Of a stretch of DNA of 53,307 nt, positions 16,528-25,274 are shown piece after piece. Position 1 is the stretch's first letter; every line of letters begins with the position of its first letter. The DNA is from Ectopseudomonas oleovorans (GTDB taxonomy: Bacteria > Pseudomonadota > Gammaproteobacteria > Pseudomonadales > Pseudomonadaceae). The translations under genes and the position numbers were made by a program. A model generated the notes under the pieces. The model saw only the letters and a list, made by a program, of their open reading frames with translations. It had not been told where the DNA came from and made no database searches. The DNA lies in assembly GCF_003052605.1 (NCBI RefSeq), contig NZ_QASO01000084.1:1-53307 (forward strand), read 5' to 3'.

Positions 16528-18582
16528 TCAGAGCGTCGCGGCTGAGCTCAGGCGTCGCGACTGCTTGAGGAACAGCGTCAACTCGCGCGCTGGCAGCGGT
16601 TTGCTGTAGAGGTAGCCCTGGCCCTCATGGCAGCCCTGGGCGATGATGTAGGCCTCCTGCTCGGCGGTTTCCACGCCTTCGGCGATCACTTGCATGCCCA
16701 GGCTCTTGCCCAGCTGGATGATGGCGCGAACGATGGTGGCGTCATCTTCGTCTTCGAGCAGATCCTGCACGAAGCTCTTGTCGATCTTGATCTTGTCCAG
16801 CGGCAGACTTTTCAGATAGCTCAGCGAGGAATAGCCGGTACCGAAGTCGTCGATGGCGATCAACGCGCCGGAGCGACGCAGGCTGAGCAGATGCTGGGCG
16901 GCGGTACTGATGTCTTCCATCAGCCCGGTCTCGGTGACTTCCAGCTCCAGGCTTTTGGGCGGCAGGCGGTAGACCTGCATCAGATTGTTGACCACGCGCG
17001 GCAGCTCGGCGTGGTGCAGCTGCACGGTGGACAGGTTGATGGCCATGCGCAGATCGCTGAAGCCCTGGTCATGCCATTCGCGCAGTTGGCGGCAGGTCTG
17101 GTCGAGAATCCATTCGCCGATGGGGATGATGGTGCCGTTCTGTTCGGCCAGCGGGATGAACAGGTCCGGCGGGACGAAGCCGTGTTGCGGGTGCTGCCAG
17201 CGCAGCAGCGCCTCGACGCCGACCACGCGGTGGTCGCGGTAGTCTATCTGGGGCTGGTAGACCAGGTGCAGCTGGTTCTGCGCCAGGGCATCGCGCAGAT
17301 CCTTTTCCAGCTCACGGCGGCGCCGCATCTCGCTGTCGACGCTGGCGATGTAGAACTGGTAGCGATTGCGCGAACGACTCTTGGCCAGGGTCATGGTCTG
17401 TTCGGCTTTCTGCAGCAGCTTTTCGGTGCTGTCACCATCTTCCGGGAACAGGGTGATGCCGATGGTGGCGCGCAGGCGCACTTCGTGCTGATCGAGCAGG
17501 AAAGGCAGCTCCAGGTCGTCGAGTACGCTCTGCGCCAGTTCGGCGGCTTCGTAGGGTTGTTCGATGTCGGCTTGAACCAGGGCGAACTGGTCACCGCCCA
17601 AACGGGCCAGTGCGCCGAGGCGGCCGCTATGGCTGCGCAGGCGGTCGGACAGTGCGAGCAGCAACTGGTCGCCGCTCTGGTAACTGAATTGTTCGTTGAT
17701 GCCCTTGAAGTCATCCAGGCCGACGCAGAGCACGGCGACGCGACGCTGAAGACGGCCGGCATCTTCGAGAATCTGATCGAGCTGCTGTTGCAGTTGCTGA
17801 CGGTTGGGCAGGCCGGTAAGAAAATCATACTGAGCCATGCGCAGCAGGCTGTTCTCGGCCTCCCGGCGCAGGTGGGTGTTGCGCTCGATGGACGCCAGCA
17901 ACTGGTTGGCGGTGTTGATCCACAAACCCAGCTCGTTCTTCTCGTTGCCCTTGAGCATGGGCAGCTTGTGTTCGCTGGGGCGGTCGGGATTGATGTTGGT
18001 GAGGTGCTCGATGATCTTCGACAGGGGTTTGGTCAGCAGCCAGTGATAGACCAGATAAAGCACCAGGCCCATGGCCAGGGCGCGCAGCACCCCTGAGATG
18101 AAGATGATCACCGAGTTGGTGACGAAGCTTTCGCCGTAAGGTGCCGTATCGAGGGTGATGTTGAGGTCACCGTAATACTCGCTGTAAGGGCCACGGCCGA
18201 CCAGTTTGGTGGCGAACAGCTGTTCCTGACCGAGGATCGGGTCGGTCAGCCAGCGAGTCGGCATTTGCGCCAGATCGCGAGTCCGCTCGGCCAGCATGGG
18301 TTCGTTGGGGTGGCCGATGGAGGCGTGACGCACCGATTCGTGCTGGAACAACCCCTCGATAACCTGCATGCCCATCTCGCGGTCCAGGCTGTATACCGCC
18401 TGGGTCGAAGGGTCGCGGAACATGCCGAGGATGCGATGGGCATCGTTGACCACCGCCTGACGTGTCTTGTAGGCGTCGAAGACAATTTGCGCACAACTCA
18501 ATACCACCCCGACTACGAGTGCTGACAACAGCACCACGCGGAGCAACTTGAGTGACAAGCTGTTTTTCAATTCCAGCTTCAA
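16528..18582 (-). CDS. bifA: c-di-GMP phosphodiesterase BifA
   Basis: 684 residues. N-terminal membrane helix (about 10-32), a periplasmic sensor region, a second helix near 160-180, a HAMP-like linker, a GGDEF domain whose active-site motif is GGDQF (about 330) and an EAL domain (EALLRW about 455, DDFGTGYSS, DKIKIDKSFV intact). GGDQF plus an intact EAL, the length and its place near sodB and icmP match P. aeruginosa BifA (PA4367), which degrades c-di-GMP and promotes swarming over biofilm. Start is uncertain: TTG at 18582 has AAGGA seven bases upstream; TTG at 18588 is too close to it. Confidence 0.93.
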   Translation of the reverse strand: MKLELKNSLSLKLLRVVLLSALVVGVVLSCAQIVFDAYKTRQAVVNDAHRILGMFRDPSTQAVYSLDREMGMQVIEGLFQHESVRHASIGHPNEPMLAERTRDLAQMPTRWLTDPILGQEQLFATKLVGRGPYSEYYGDLNITLDTAPYGESFVTNSVIIFISGVLRALAMGLVLYLVYHWLLTKPLSKIIEHLTNINPDRPSEHKLPMLKGNEKNELGLWINTANQLLASIERNTHLRREAENSLLRMAQYDFLTGLPNRQQLQQQLDQILEDAGRLQRRVAVLCVGLDDFKGINEQFSYQSGDQLLLALSDRLRSHSGRLGALARLGGDQFALVQADIEQPYEAAELAQSVLDDLELPFLLDQHEVRLRATIGITLFPEDGDSTEKLLQKAEQTMTLAKSRSRNRYQFYIASVDSEMRRRRELEKDLRDALAQNQLHLVYQPQIDYRDHRVVGVEALLRWQHPQHGFVPPDLFIPLAEQNGTIIPIGEWILDQTCRQLREWHDQGFSDLRMAINLSTVQLHHAELPRVVNNLMQVYRLPPKSLELEVTETGLMEDISTAAQHLLSLRRSGALIAIDDFGTGYSSLSYLKSLPLDKIKIDKSFVQDLLEDEDDATIVRAIIQLGKSLGMQVIAEGVETAEQEAYIIAQGCHEGQGYLYSKPLPARELTLFLKQSRRLSSAATL

Positions 18583-18885
18583 AGGCAATTCCTTATGTCG
18601 ATGCTTACAGCGTCAGTCAGACGAGAGTATTGGCAATCTAGGCCTGGCCGTCAAAGGGCCATCATGCCGGGTGGCACTATTTATCCCACAAGGAACGCTC
18701 CTGGTGCGAATCGCTGTTTGGAGGCCGACTCACTGCTCTGTGTCGGTGCGATTGCGCCGTACTTGAATACCTTTGGTCATATTGACCGTCCGTCGTGGTT
18801 ACGCCTTTGACGCGTCACCTGCCGTCTGCTTGGCCGCTGGCACAAGAGTTGCGAAGGCCGGGCATCGACCGGGAGGGGATTCGTG
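18583..18885. other. Divergent spacer between bifA and amt
   Basis: About 300 bases with no supportable gene; short frames here show no family features. It must hold both divergent promoters. A GGGAGGGG ribosome site for amt is at 18871-18878. No NtrC or sigma-54 site clear enough to call was seen. Confidence 0.4.
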
Positions 18886-20181
18886 ATGAAAACGCTCGTG
18901 CTGTTGCTCGTCGCTGTCAGCTTTGCCCCACAGGCCCATGCTGCCAGCGAAGAGGCCGCCAATACGGCCTGGCTGGTGTTGGCCAGCGTGCTGGTGTTCT
19001 TCATGCAGGCGGGTTTCGCCTTGTTGGAGAGCGGCATGTCGCGGGCCAAGAACGCGGTCAACGTGATGATGAAGAACTACATGGACTGCTGCGTTGGCGG
19101 CATCGTGTTCTGGCTGTTCGGCTTCGGCCTGATGTTCGGTGCCAATGTCACTGGCTGGTTCGGCATGAGTCACTTCGCGCTGAATGACGGCGAGCCCTGG
19201 GATTACACCTTCCTGCTGTTCCAGATGATGTTCGCCGCCACCGCTGCGACCATCGCCAGTGGTGCCATGGCCGAACGCACGCGGTATGGCGCCTATCTGA
19301 TTGGCGCAGTACTGATCAGCGGCGTGATCTATCCGATATTCGGCAGCTGGGTGTGGGGTGGTCTGTATGGCGGTCAGGGGTGGTTGGCCAAGCTGGGCTT
19401 CATCGATTTCGCCGGCTCGACCGTGGTGCATAGCATCGGTGCCTGGTGCGCGCTGGCAGGGATTCTGGTGCTGGGCCCGCGTCTCGGGCGTTTCGCTCCT
19501 GATGGCAAGGCACGCTTGATCCCTGGGCACAATCTTGGCCTGGTGGCATTGGGCGGTTTCATCCTCTGGGTCGGTTGGTTCGGCTTCAACGCTGGCAGCA
19601 ACCTGGAAGTCAGCAGCAGTCTCGGCTTGATCGCCTTGAACACGCACCTGGCTGCGGTCGCTGGTGCGCTCGGCGCTCTGCTGGCACAACGCAGCACGGC
19701 CAGCCCGGTATTGCTGACCACCACGGTGAACGGCTCGATTGGCGGGCTGGTCGGCATCACCGCCGGTTGCGCCAGCATGGCGCCGGGTTTCGCTTTGCTC
19801 AGTGGTCTGATCGCCGGGTTTGTCGTGGTCTACGGCATGCGTTTGCTCGATCGCCTGCAGCTCGACGATGTGGTCGGTGCGATTCCAGTCCACGGATTCG
19901 CCGGTATCTGGGGCACCCTGGCTGCAGGTCTGTTCTATCAGGGCGACCTGTTCAACTGGGAGCGTGTCGCGGTGCAGGCATTGGGGGCTGCGGCAGCCTT
20001 TCTCTGGGCCTTTCCGGTTGCCCTGGTGTTCTACTTCCTGTTGGCCAAGACCATGGGATTGCGGGTTTCGACCCAGCATGAGCAGCGTGGGCTGGATTTT
20101 GCCGAGCATGCCGAGGTCGGTTATCCGGAGTTCAATCTGACGCAGACCTTCGACAGCGAGCAATGGTCGAGGAGGGGCTAA
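18886..20181 (+). CDS. amt: Ammonium transporter (Amt family)
   Basis: 431 residues. A cleavable N-terminal signal (to about ASA/AHA at 19-21) precedes 11 membrane helices. Amt hallmarks: FFMQAGFALLESGMSRAKNAVNVMMKN, DFAGSTVVHSIGAW with the pore His, GWFGFNAGSN, and VVGAIPVHGFAGIWGTLAAG with the second pore His. It moves ammonium into the cell. Unlike the usual glnK-amtB pair, no PII gene is adjacent; instead a 214-residue unknown protein follows with a two-base gap. The ATG at 18886 is chosen over GTG at 18883 from spacing to GGGAGGGG. Confidence 0.93.
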   Translation: MKTLVLLLVAVSFAPQAHAASEEAANTAWLVLASVLVFFMQAGFALLESGMSRAKNAVNVMMKNYMDCCVGGIVFWLFGFGLMFGANVTGWFGMSHFALNDGEPWDYTFLLFQMMFAATAATIASGAMAERTRYGAYLIGAVLISGVIYPIFGSWVWGGLYGGQGWLAKLGFIDFAGSTVVHSIGAWCALAGILVLGPRLGRFAPDGKARLIPGHNLGLVALGGFILWVGWFGFNAGSNLEVSSSLGLIALNTHLAAVAGALGALLAQRSTASPVLLTTTVNGSIGGLVGITAGCASMAPGFALLSGLIAGFVVVYGMRLLDRLQLDDVVGAIPVHGFAGIWGTLAAGLFYQGDLFNWERVAVQALGAAAAFLWAFPVALVFYFLLAKTMGLRVSTQHEQRGLDFAEHAEVGYPEFNLTQTFDSEQWSRRG

Positions 20182-20183
20182 GC

Positions 20184-20828
20184 ATGAGATTGAGCCTGCG
20201 CCGTCGCGCGATCTACACCGGCCTGGCCGGACACTTTTCGGATGAAGAGGTCTGGCCACTGCTGGCCCTGTGGGAGAACAAATACGCCGAGCAACCGCCG
20301 TTCGCTCTCAATGAATTTCTCGCCGAGGTGGTGCTGCGTACCGAGCGCAAGCTCGAACGCGCACGCCTGTACCGCGAGTTGGTTGGCGCCCTGACGGGAC
20401 CACCCTCGCAGCTGTTGCCTGACCCGGAGGAGCAACTGGCCGCCTGGCGCCAGGGACGCAATGAGGCCGTAAGGCAAGTGGCGACTCCGGATAGCGCCGC
20501 ACAAACGACCTTTCTGGCTCTGAACCAGACCTTGCTGGAGCAACTCGATGGCGCGCAGCAGGCGGCGCTGAGGCGCTTTGCCGCCGGCAACCTGTCCGGT
20601 ATGGGGGTGAGTTCCGAGCTGTCGACGCGTTTGCGTATCTGGTTGGAGCAGGGCGGGAGCGACGGTATCGCCAACCTGGGGCTGGAGCAGCTGCGCAAAC
20701 TGTTGAACCTGCTCTATATCGGGCTCTGCGAGTTTCTCGGGCCGGTACGTGCCGACCGTGTACTGAGCCAGGCGGTCAACCGTGTGGAGGAGCAGGGGGT
20801 GGAGTTTTCACCGCGCAGATTGCTCTAG
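20184..20828 (+). CDS. Unknown helical protein coupled to the ammonium transporter
   Basis: 214 residues, not recognised. It is mostly alpha-helical, Leu/Arg/Glu-rich, with no signal peptide or membrane helix, so probably cytoplasmic. Notable segments are LSDEEVWPLLALWENKY-like helices near the N terminus and LGLEQLRKLLNLLYIGLCEFLGPVRADRVL near the C terminus. The start at 20184 follows the amt stop by two bases and uses the GAGGAGGGG inside the amt end, so it is probably translated with amt. A terminator follows. A role linked to the transporter is inferred only from coupling. Confidence 0.75.
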   Translation: MRLSLRRRAIYTGLAGHFSDEEVWPLLALWENKYAEQPPFALNEFLAEVVLRTERKLERARLYRELVGALTGPPSQLLPDPEEQLAAWRQGRNEAVRQVATPDSAAQTTFLALNQTLLEQLDGAQQAALRRFAAGNLSGMGVSSELSTRLRIWLEQGGSDGIANLGLEQLRKLLNLLYIGLCEFLGPVRADRVLSQAVNRVEEQGVEFSPRRLL

Positions 20829-20852
20829 CTGCGCAGCCGTGATGCAGAAACG

Positions 20853-20880
20853 AAAAACCCGGCCTGAAGGCCGGGTTTTC
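20853..20880. terminator. Terminator between amt operon and sodB
   Basis: AAAACCCGGCC - TGAA - GGCCGGGTTTT, perfect 11-base stem with A and T flanks; serves the converging amt operon and sodB. Confidence 0.9.
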
Positions 20881-20898
20881 GCATTACGGGGCTGAGAT

Positions 20899-21480
20899 TC
20901 AGGCCGCGTAGTTCTGGGCGACGAAGTCCCAGTTCACCAGGTTCCAGAACGCCTCGACATACTTCGGACGCAGGTTGCGGTAGTCGATGTAGTAGGCGTG
21001 TTCCCACACGTCGCAGGTCAGCAGCGGGGTGTCGCCGGAGGTCAGCGGGCAGCCGGCGCCGATGGTGCTGGCCAGGGCCAGGGAGCCGTCAGCTTTCTTC
21101 ACCAGCCAGCCCCAGCCGGAACCGAAGGTGCCGATGGAAACCTTGCTGAACTCTTCCTTGAACTTGTCGAAGGAACCGAAGGCCGCATTGATGGCGTCAG
21201 CCAGGGCGCCGGTCGGCTGGCCACCGCCGTTCGGCGACAGGCAGTTCCAGTAGAAGGTGTGATTCCATACCTGAGCGGCGTTGTTGAAGATGCCGCCCGA
21301 GGAGGTCTTGACGATTTCTTCCAGGCTCTTGCCTTCGAACTCGGTGCCCGGCACCAGGTTGTTCAGGTTCACGACGTAGGTGTTGTGGTGCTTGTCGTGG
21401 TGGAACTCGAGGGTCTCGGCGGAAATGTGCGGCTCGAGGGCATTCTTTTCGTAAGGCAGCGGCGGCAATTCAAAAGCCAT
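20899..21480 (-). CDS. sodB: Iron superoxide dismutase
   Basis: 193 residues, standard for Fe-SOD. Metal ligands are visible: His27 ([11 protein letters not shown]), His74 (WNHTFYW), and Asp/His in [13 protein letters not shown] near 157 and 161. The glutamine typical of Fe enzymes is in the NNAAQVWNH segment. It converts superoxide to oxygen and hydrogen peroxide in the cytoplasm. The ribosome site is AGGAG a few bases upstream. In P. aeruginosa sodB lies next to bifA; here amt and its partner lie between. The 244-base spacer upstream has no other gene. Confidence 0.97.
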   Translation of the reverse strand: MAFELPPLPYEKNALEPHISAETLEFHHDKHHNTYVVNLNNLVPGTEFEGKSLEEIVKTSSGGIFNNAAQVWNHTFYWNCLSPNGGGQPTGALADAINAAFGSFDKFKEEFSKVSIGTFGSGWGWLVKKADGSLALASTIGAGCPLTSGDTPLLTCDVWEHAYYIDYRNLRPKYVEAFWNLVNWDFVAQNYAA

Positions 21481-21724
21481 GGTCTATCTCCTACTCAGGT
21501 CGTGTGCGTTATGCGCAAGGCCGATCACGGGCGGCCTATAGGCGGCGTCGAGTTTGTACTCTTTGCGCCGCAGACTCGGAATCATAGCACCCAACCACGG
21601 CCATAACCACGCAACATCTGTATGGGAAAGCCGGTGCCAGGGCCTCTGCAGCATTGGGTTCGACAGTCAGGGGCGCCAGCAGTTGCCTCTTTCGGCGCGG
21701 TCGTACGCAAACGCCAACAGACCT

Positions 21725-23056
21725 TTAAAGTGCGCCGGCCTTCTTCCAGGCCAGATAACTGCTCACCAGTTCCGGGCCGAGTTCGGCTGGGCGGGCGTCG
21801 AGCACCGGTACGTCGTGGGCGGCCAGGCGCTCGTGCAGGTCGGCGCGAGCGTTAAGGTAGTCCAGCGTGCCGCAGTAGGCCAGGGCCTGATCGAATTGCT
21901 CCACGGGCGTCTGGCGCAGGCGGTCCAGCGCTTCCTCGCGCAGGCTGGCGATCAGCACGCGGTGCTGGCGCGAGAGGCGACGCACGGCGGCGAGCAGGTC
22001 CTGATCGTCCTCGTCGCGCAGGTTGGTCACCAGCACCACCAGCGAGCGGCGCCGCTGACGTGCCAGCAGCAAGTCGGCAGCGGCGCTGAAGTCGGCAGGT
22101 TGCTGGCTGGTGTCGAGGTCGTAAACGGCATTGAGCAGCACGTTCAGCTGAGCCGGGCCTTTGACCGGCGCCAGGTAACGCGACTGGTTGCCGGCAAAGG
22201 TCGCCAGGCCGACGGCATCGCCCTGGCGCAGGGCGACGTAGCTGAGCAGTAGGCAGGCGTTGAGGGCATGGTCGAAGTGCGACAGCTCGTCGTCCTGGCT
22301 GCGCATGCGGCGGCCGCAGTCGAGCAGGAAGACAATCTGCTGGTCACGCTCGTCCTGGTACTCGCGAGCGATGGGCGTGCGCTTGCGGGCGGTGGCCTTC
22401 CAGTCGATCTGGCGCAAGGTGTCACCGTCACGAAATTCGCGCAGCTGGTGAAATTCCAGGCCCAGGCCGCGACGCGGGCGTTGGCGTACGCCCAGCTGGC
22501 TCAGCCAGTCATCCACGGCCTTCAGCTGTGCACCGTAGAGGCGGGCGAAATCCGGATAGACGCGGCTTTCGCCGGCGAGCGGCAGCAGGCGCTTGGCCTG
22601 CCACAGGCGCAGCGGGCTGGGCAGCTTCAGCTCGCACCGGGCGAAATGGAAATGCCCGCGGACCAGCGGCTTGAGGCGATAGCTGACTCGTGTCTGCTGG
22701 CCGGGGTGCAGGGTGATGCGTTGCGGCAGGAAATCGAACTCCATGCCTTCAGGCACATGGTCGAAGACTTCGATTTCCTGGGTTTGAGTGAAGTCGTGAT
22801 GAGCGATCAGTTGCACCTCGCTCCAGCGCCCGAGCGGCAGGTTGCCGGGCAGCATGCGCTCCAGGCGCGGCGAGTGCTGGCGACGCAGCCACAAGGCATC
22901 GACGGCGGCGATCAGTGCCAGCGTCAGCAACAGCCCCCAGGCCAGTGGCATCAGGCTGTCTGCCAGGCGTATGCCGAGCAGGGGCAGGGCGCCGAGCAGC
23001 ATGGCAGCAGCGAACAGGCCGCCTAGCAGCCCGAGAAGCAGGCGCGAAGGTTTCAT
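21725..23056 (-). CDS. DUF58 / von Willebrand-type protein of MoxR operon
   Basis: 443 residues. Two N-terminal membrane helices (about 5-27 and 34-55), a beta-rich segment, then the DUF58 core with GLEFHQLREFRDGDTLRQIDWKATARK, followed by a VWA-like fold (QIVFLLDCGRRMRS, a degenerate MIDAS D-x-x-x-x motif). DUF58 proteins are the usual partners of MoxR AAA+ ATPases, thought to act with them as metal-insertion or assembly chaperones. The start overlaps the moxR stop by ATGA. Last gene of the six-gene operon. Confidence 0.9.
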   Translation of the reverse strand: MKPSRLLLGLLGGLFAAAMLLGALPLLGIRLADSLMPLAWGLLLTLALIAAVDALWLRRQHSPRLERMLPGNLPLGRWSEVQLIAHHDFTQTQEIEVFDHVPEGMEFDFLPQRITLHPGQQTRVSYRLKPLVRGHFHFARCELKLPSPLRLWQAKRLLPLAGESRVYPDFARLYGAQLKAVDDWLSQLGVRQRPRRGLGLEFHQLREFRDGDTLRQIDWKATARKRTPIAREYQDERDQQIVFLLDCGRRMRSQDDELSHFDHALNACLLLSYVALRQGDAVGLATFAGNQSRYLAPVKGPAQLNVLLNAVYDLDTSQQPADFSAAADLLLARQRRRSLVVLVTNLRDEDDQDLLAAVRRLSRQHRVLIASLREEALDRLRQTPVEQFDQALAYCGTLDYLNARADLHERLAAHDVPVLDARPAELGPELVSSYLAWKKAGAL

Positions 23057-24087
23057 AGGCGCGGTGCCGGCACCTGATCGAGCAATTGTTGCAGCACCTG
23101 GTCCACCGACAGGCCTTCGATATCCAGCTCCGGCGCCAGGCGTACGCGATGACGCAGCACGGCCAGGGCGCAGCTCTTGATATCATCCGGCAGGACGAAG
23201 TCGCCGCCGCGCAGCAGTGCGCGGGCACGGGCGCCACGCACCAGGGCAATCGATGCACGCGGCCCGGCACCCATGGTCAGGCCCGGCCAGCTGCGGGTAG
23301 CGCGGGCAAGGCGTACGGCGTAATCGAGCACCTGATCATCCAGTGGCAAATCGCTGGCGATCTTCTGCAGGGCCAACACGTCCTTGGCTTGCAGCAGGGT
23401 GCGCAGCGGGCTGACTTCGAGCATGTCGGCCTTGGCCGAGCGGGTCACCTGGCGCACCATGTTCAGCTCTTCATCCTGCTGCGGATAATCCATGCGCAGC
23501 TTGAGCATGAAGCGGTCCAGCTCCGCTTCCGGTAGCGGGTAGGTGCCTTCCTGCTCGATCGGGTTCATGGTCGCCAGCACCATGAACGGCAGTTGCACCG
23601 GCAGGGCGCGGCCCTCCAGGGTCACCTGGCGCTCCTGCATCACTTCCAGCAGGGCGGCCTGGGTCTTGGCCGGTGCGCGATTGATTTCATCGGCCAGCAG
23701 CAGGTTGGTGAACACCGGACCCTTGCGCAGCTTGAACTGCTCGCTCTGCATGTCGTACACGGCATGGCCGGTGACATCGCTGGGCATCAGGTCCGGGGTG
23801 AACTGGATGCGTGCGAACTCGCCACCGAAGCAGCGCGCCAGGGCGCGCACCAGCAGGGTCTTGCCCAGCCCCGGCACACCTTCGACCAGCACGTGTCCAC
23901 CGGCGATCAGCGCGGTGAGCACGTCGTCGATCACCGCGTTCTGGCCAATCACAGCCTTGCGCAGCTCGGCGCGCAGGGCCTGGGCCAGTTGGCTGGCGCG
24001 TTGGCGCTGTTGTGCTTGCGGGTTGCTCGGCATGGCAGCCGGGGCTTCCTGCTGCGGCAGGTTGTCGTTCTCGGGGATTTCGCTCAT
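23053..24087 (-). CDS. MoxR-family AAA+ ATPase
   Basis: 344 residues. Gln/Pro-rich N-terminal tail of about 30, then the MoxR AAA+ core: Walker A GVPGLGKT, Walker B LLLADEINRAP, sensor 1 region VLATMNPIEQEGTYPLPEAELDRFML, and the C-terminal lid with GAGPRASIALVRGARARALL. MoxR ATPases are chaperones that work with VWA-domain partners encoded beside them. ATGA overlaps both the upstream DUF4350 gene and the downstream DUF58 gene. Confidence 0.95.
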   Translation of the reverse strand: MSEIPENDNLPQQEAPAAMPSNPQAQQRQRASQLAQALRAELRKAVIGQNAVIDDVLTALIAGGHVLVEGVPGLGKTLLVRALARCFGGEFARIQFTPDLMPSDVTGHAVYDMQSEQFKLRKGPVFTNLLLADEINRAPAKTQAALLEVMQERQVTLEGRALPVQLPFMVLATMNPIEQEGTYPLPEAELDRFMLKLRMDYPQQDEELNMVRQVTRSAKADMLEVSPLRTLLQAKDVLALQKIASDLPLDDQVLDYAVRLARATRSWPGLTMGAGPRASIALVRGARARALLRGGDFVLPDDIKSCALAVLRHRVRLAPELDIEGLSVDQVLQQLLDQVPAPRL

Positions 24088-25274
24088 AGGGCATTCCTGA
24101 GGGTTTGCAGGTGGGCGACCTGGCGGGTGAAGTCACTGGCGGACAGGCGTTGCGGCGGCAATGGGCGCATGGCCTGGCTGATGTCCTTGGCGGGCAGGCG
24201 GGTCAGGCGACCGAGCACCTGCCACTGTTCGGCGACGGCGAGCTTCTCGAAACCGGGGTGGCGGCGCCGCGCACGGCGATTGATGTCCTGTTGCAGGCCT
24301 CTGAGCAGGCTGTGCTGGCCACTGCGGCGGAGCAGGAAGTCGGCACTGCCACGCAGGTGTTCCTCGAGCTGGCGACGGGCTCGGCTGGCCGGTGCCTGCA
24401 GCGGGCCATGACGCATGCCGACGTGCCACAAGGTGGCGATGATCAGCAGGGCCAGCACCAGCAAGGCCAGCGGGAAATGGCGCAGCAGCAGGCGCGCCAG
24501 ACCATCGCTGTCGGCGTGGTAAAGCAGGGTCACGGCGCTGTCCTGGCTCAGGTACCAGAGCAGCCAGGCATGGTCGTACTCGTTGATATTGCGGTTCTGC
24601 CAGATCCACGGGTCGCTCAGTACGGTGATCAGTCCGTCGCCGTGATACAGCTGCAGCAGGTGCGTGGCAGAGTCGCTATTGGCCCAGGCGTGCGCGCGGT
24701 TCTGCGCATCGTACAGGTGAAAATCGGTGTCGAAGGCGATGTAGGCCGGGGCCTGTTCGTTCTCCAAGTAGAGTTTGGTGAGTTGCGGGTAGGCTTCGTG
24801 CTCTTCGTTCTGCTCGTTTTCCGCTTCTGCCTCACTGGCTTCTTCGTCGTCCAACTCGTCACTCATGTATTGCTGGACGCCGAGTAAATCGAGCAGCAGG
24901 TCGCCGCTCTTGCCTTCCTCTTCGTCCCACAGGCGTTCGGCGATGAACAGCAGGTGACCGCCGCCCGCCGTCCATTGCAGCACGCGTTCGACCTGACGTG
25001 ACGTCATGTTGCCGCGGTCGGCCAGCAGCATCAGGGTCTGGCCTTCGCTGGGCAGGCCATCGAGCACATCCAGGCCTTCGGCGCGGCGGGCGGCAATGCC
25101 CTGTTTGCGCAGAAAATGCTCGGCAGCCAGATAAGGGCTGCTGGCAACCTCGGGGGCTGGGCCGTGCTCGATCACGTCTTCATAGGGTTCGAGCTTGCCC
25201 AACACGTAGCTGGCGAGCAGCCCCAGTACCAGCAGCAGGGCCATGGCGAGGATGAAACCGGCGCGCCGACTCAT
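24084..25274 (-). CDS. DUF4350 membrane protein of MoxR operon
   Basis: 396 residues. Membrane helix at about 6-24, an extracytoplasmic domain of GATase-like fold (SSPYLAAEHFLRKQGI, RVLQWTAGGGHLLFIAERLWD), an acidic insert (DDEEASEAEAENEQNEEHE, about 170-190), a second helix near 270-290 and a basic cytoplasmic tail (RRQLEEHLRGSADFLLRRSGQ). Domain order is that of DUF4350 proteins found with moxR. The start at 25274 overlaps the DUF4129 stop (ATGA); the longer upstream frame runs inside that gene. Specific role unknown. Confidence 0.85.
   Translation of the reverse strand: MSRRAGFILAMALLLVLGLLASYVLGKLEPYEDVIEHGPAPEVASSPYLAAEHFLRKQGIAARRAEGLDVLDGLPSEGQTLMLLADRGNMTSRQVERVLQWTAGGGHLLFIAERLWDEEEGKSGDLLLDLLGVQQYMSDELDDEEASEAEAENEQNEEHEAYPQLTKLYLENEQAPAYIAFDTDFHLYDAQNRAHAWANSDSATHLLQLYHGDGLITVLSDPWIWQNRNINEYDHAWLLWYLSQDSAVTLLYHADSDGLARLLLRHFPLALLVLALLIIATLWHVGMRHGPLQAPASRARRQLEEHLRGSADFLLRRSGQHSLLRGLQQDINRRARRRHPGFEKLAVAEQWQVLGRLTRLPAKDISQAMRPLPPQRLSASDFTRQVAHLQTLRNAL

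Noticed and set aside
18799..20259. 486-codon frame antisense to amt
   Set aside because: Low-complexity translation with many His/Gln; the real gene on the other strand has full Amt motifs.
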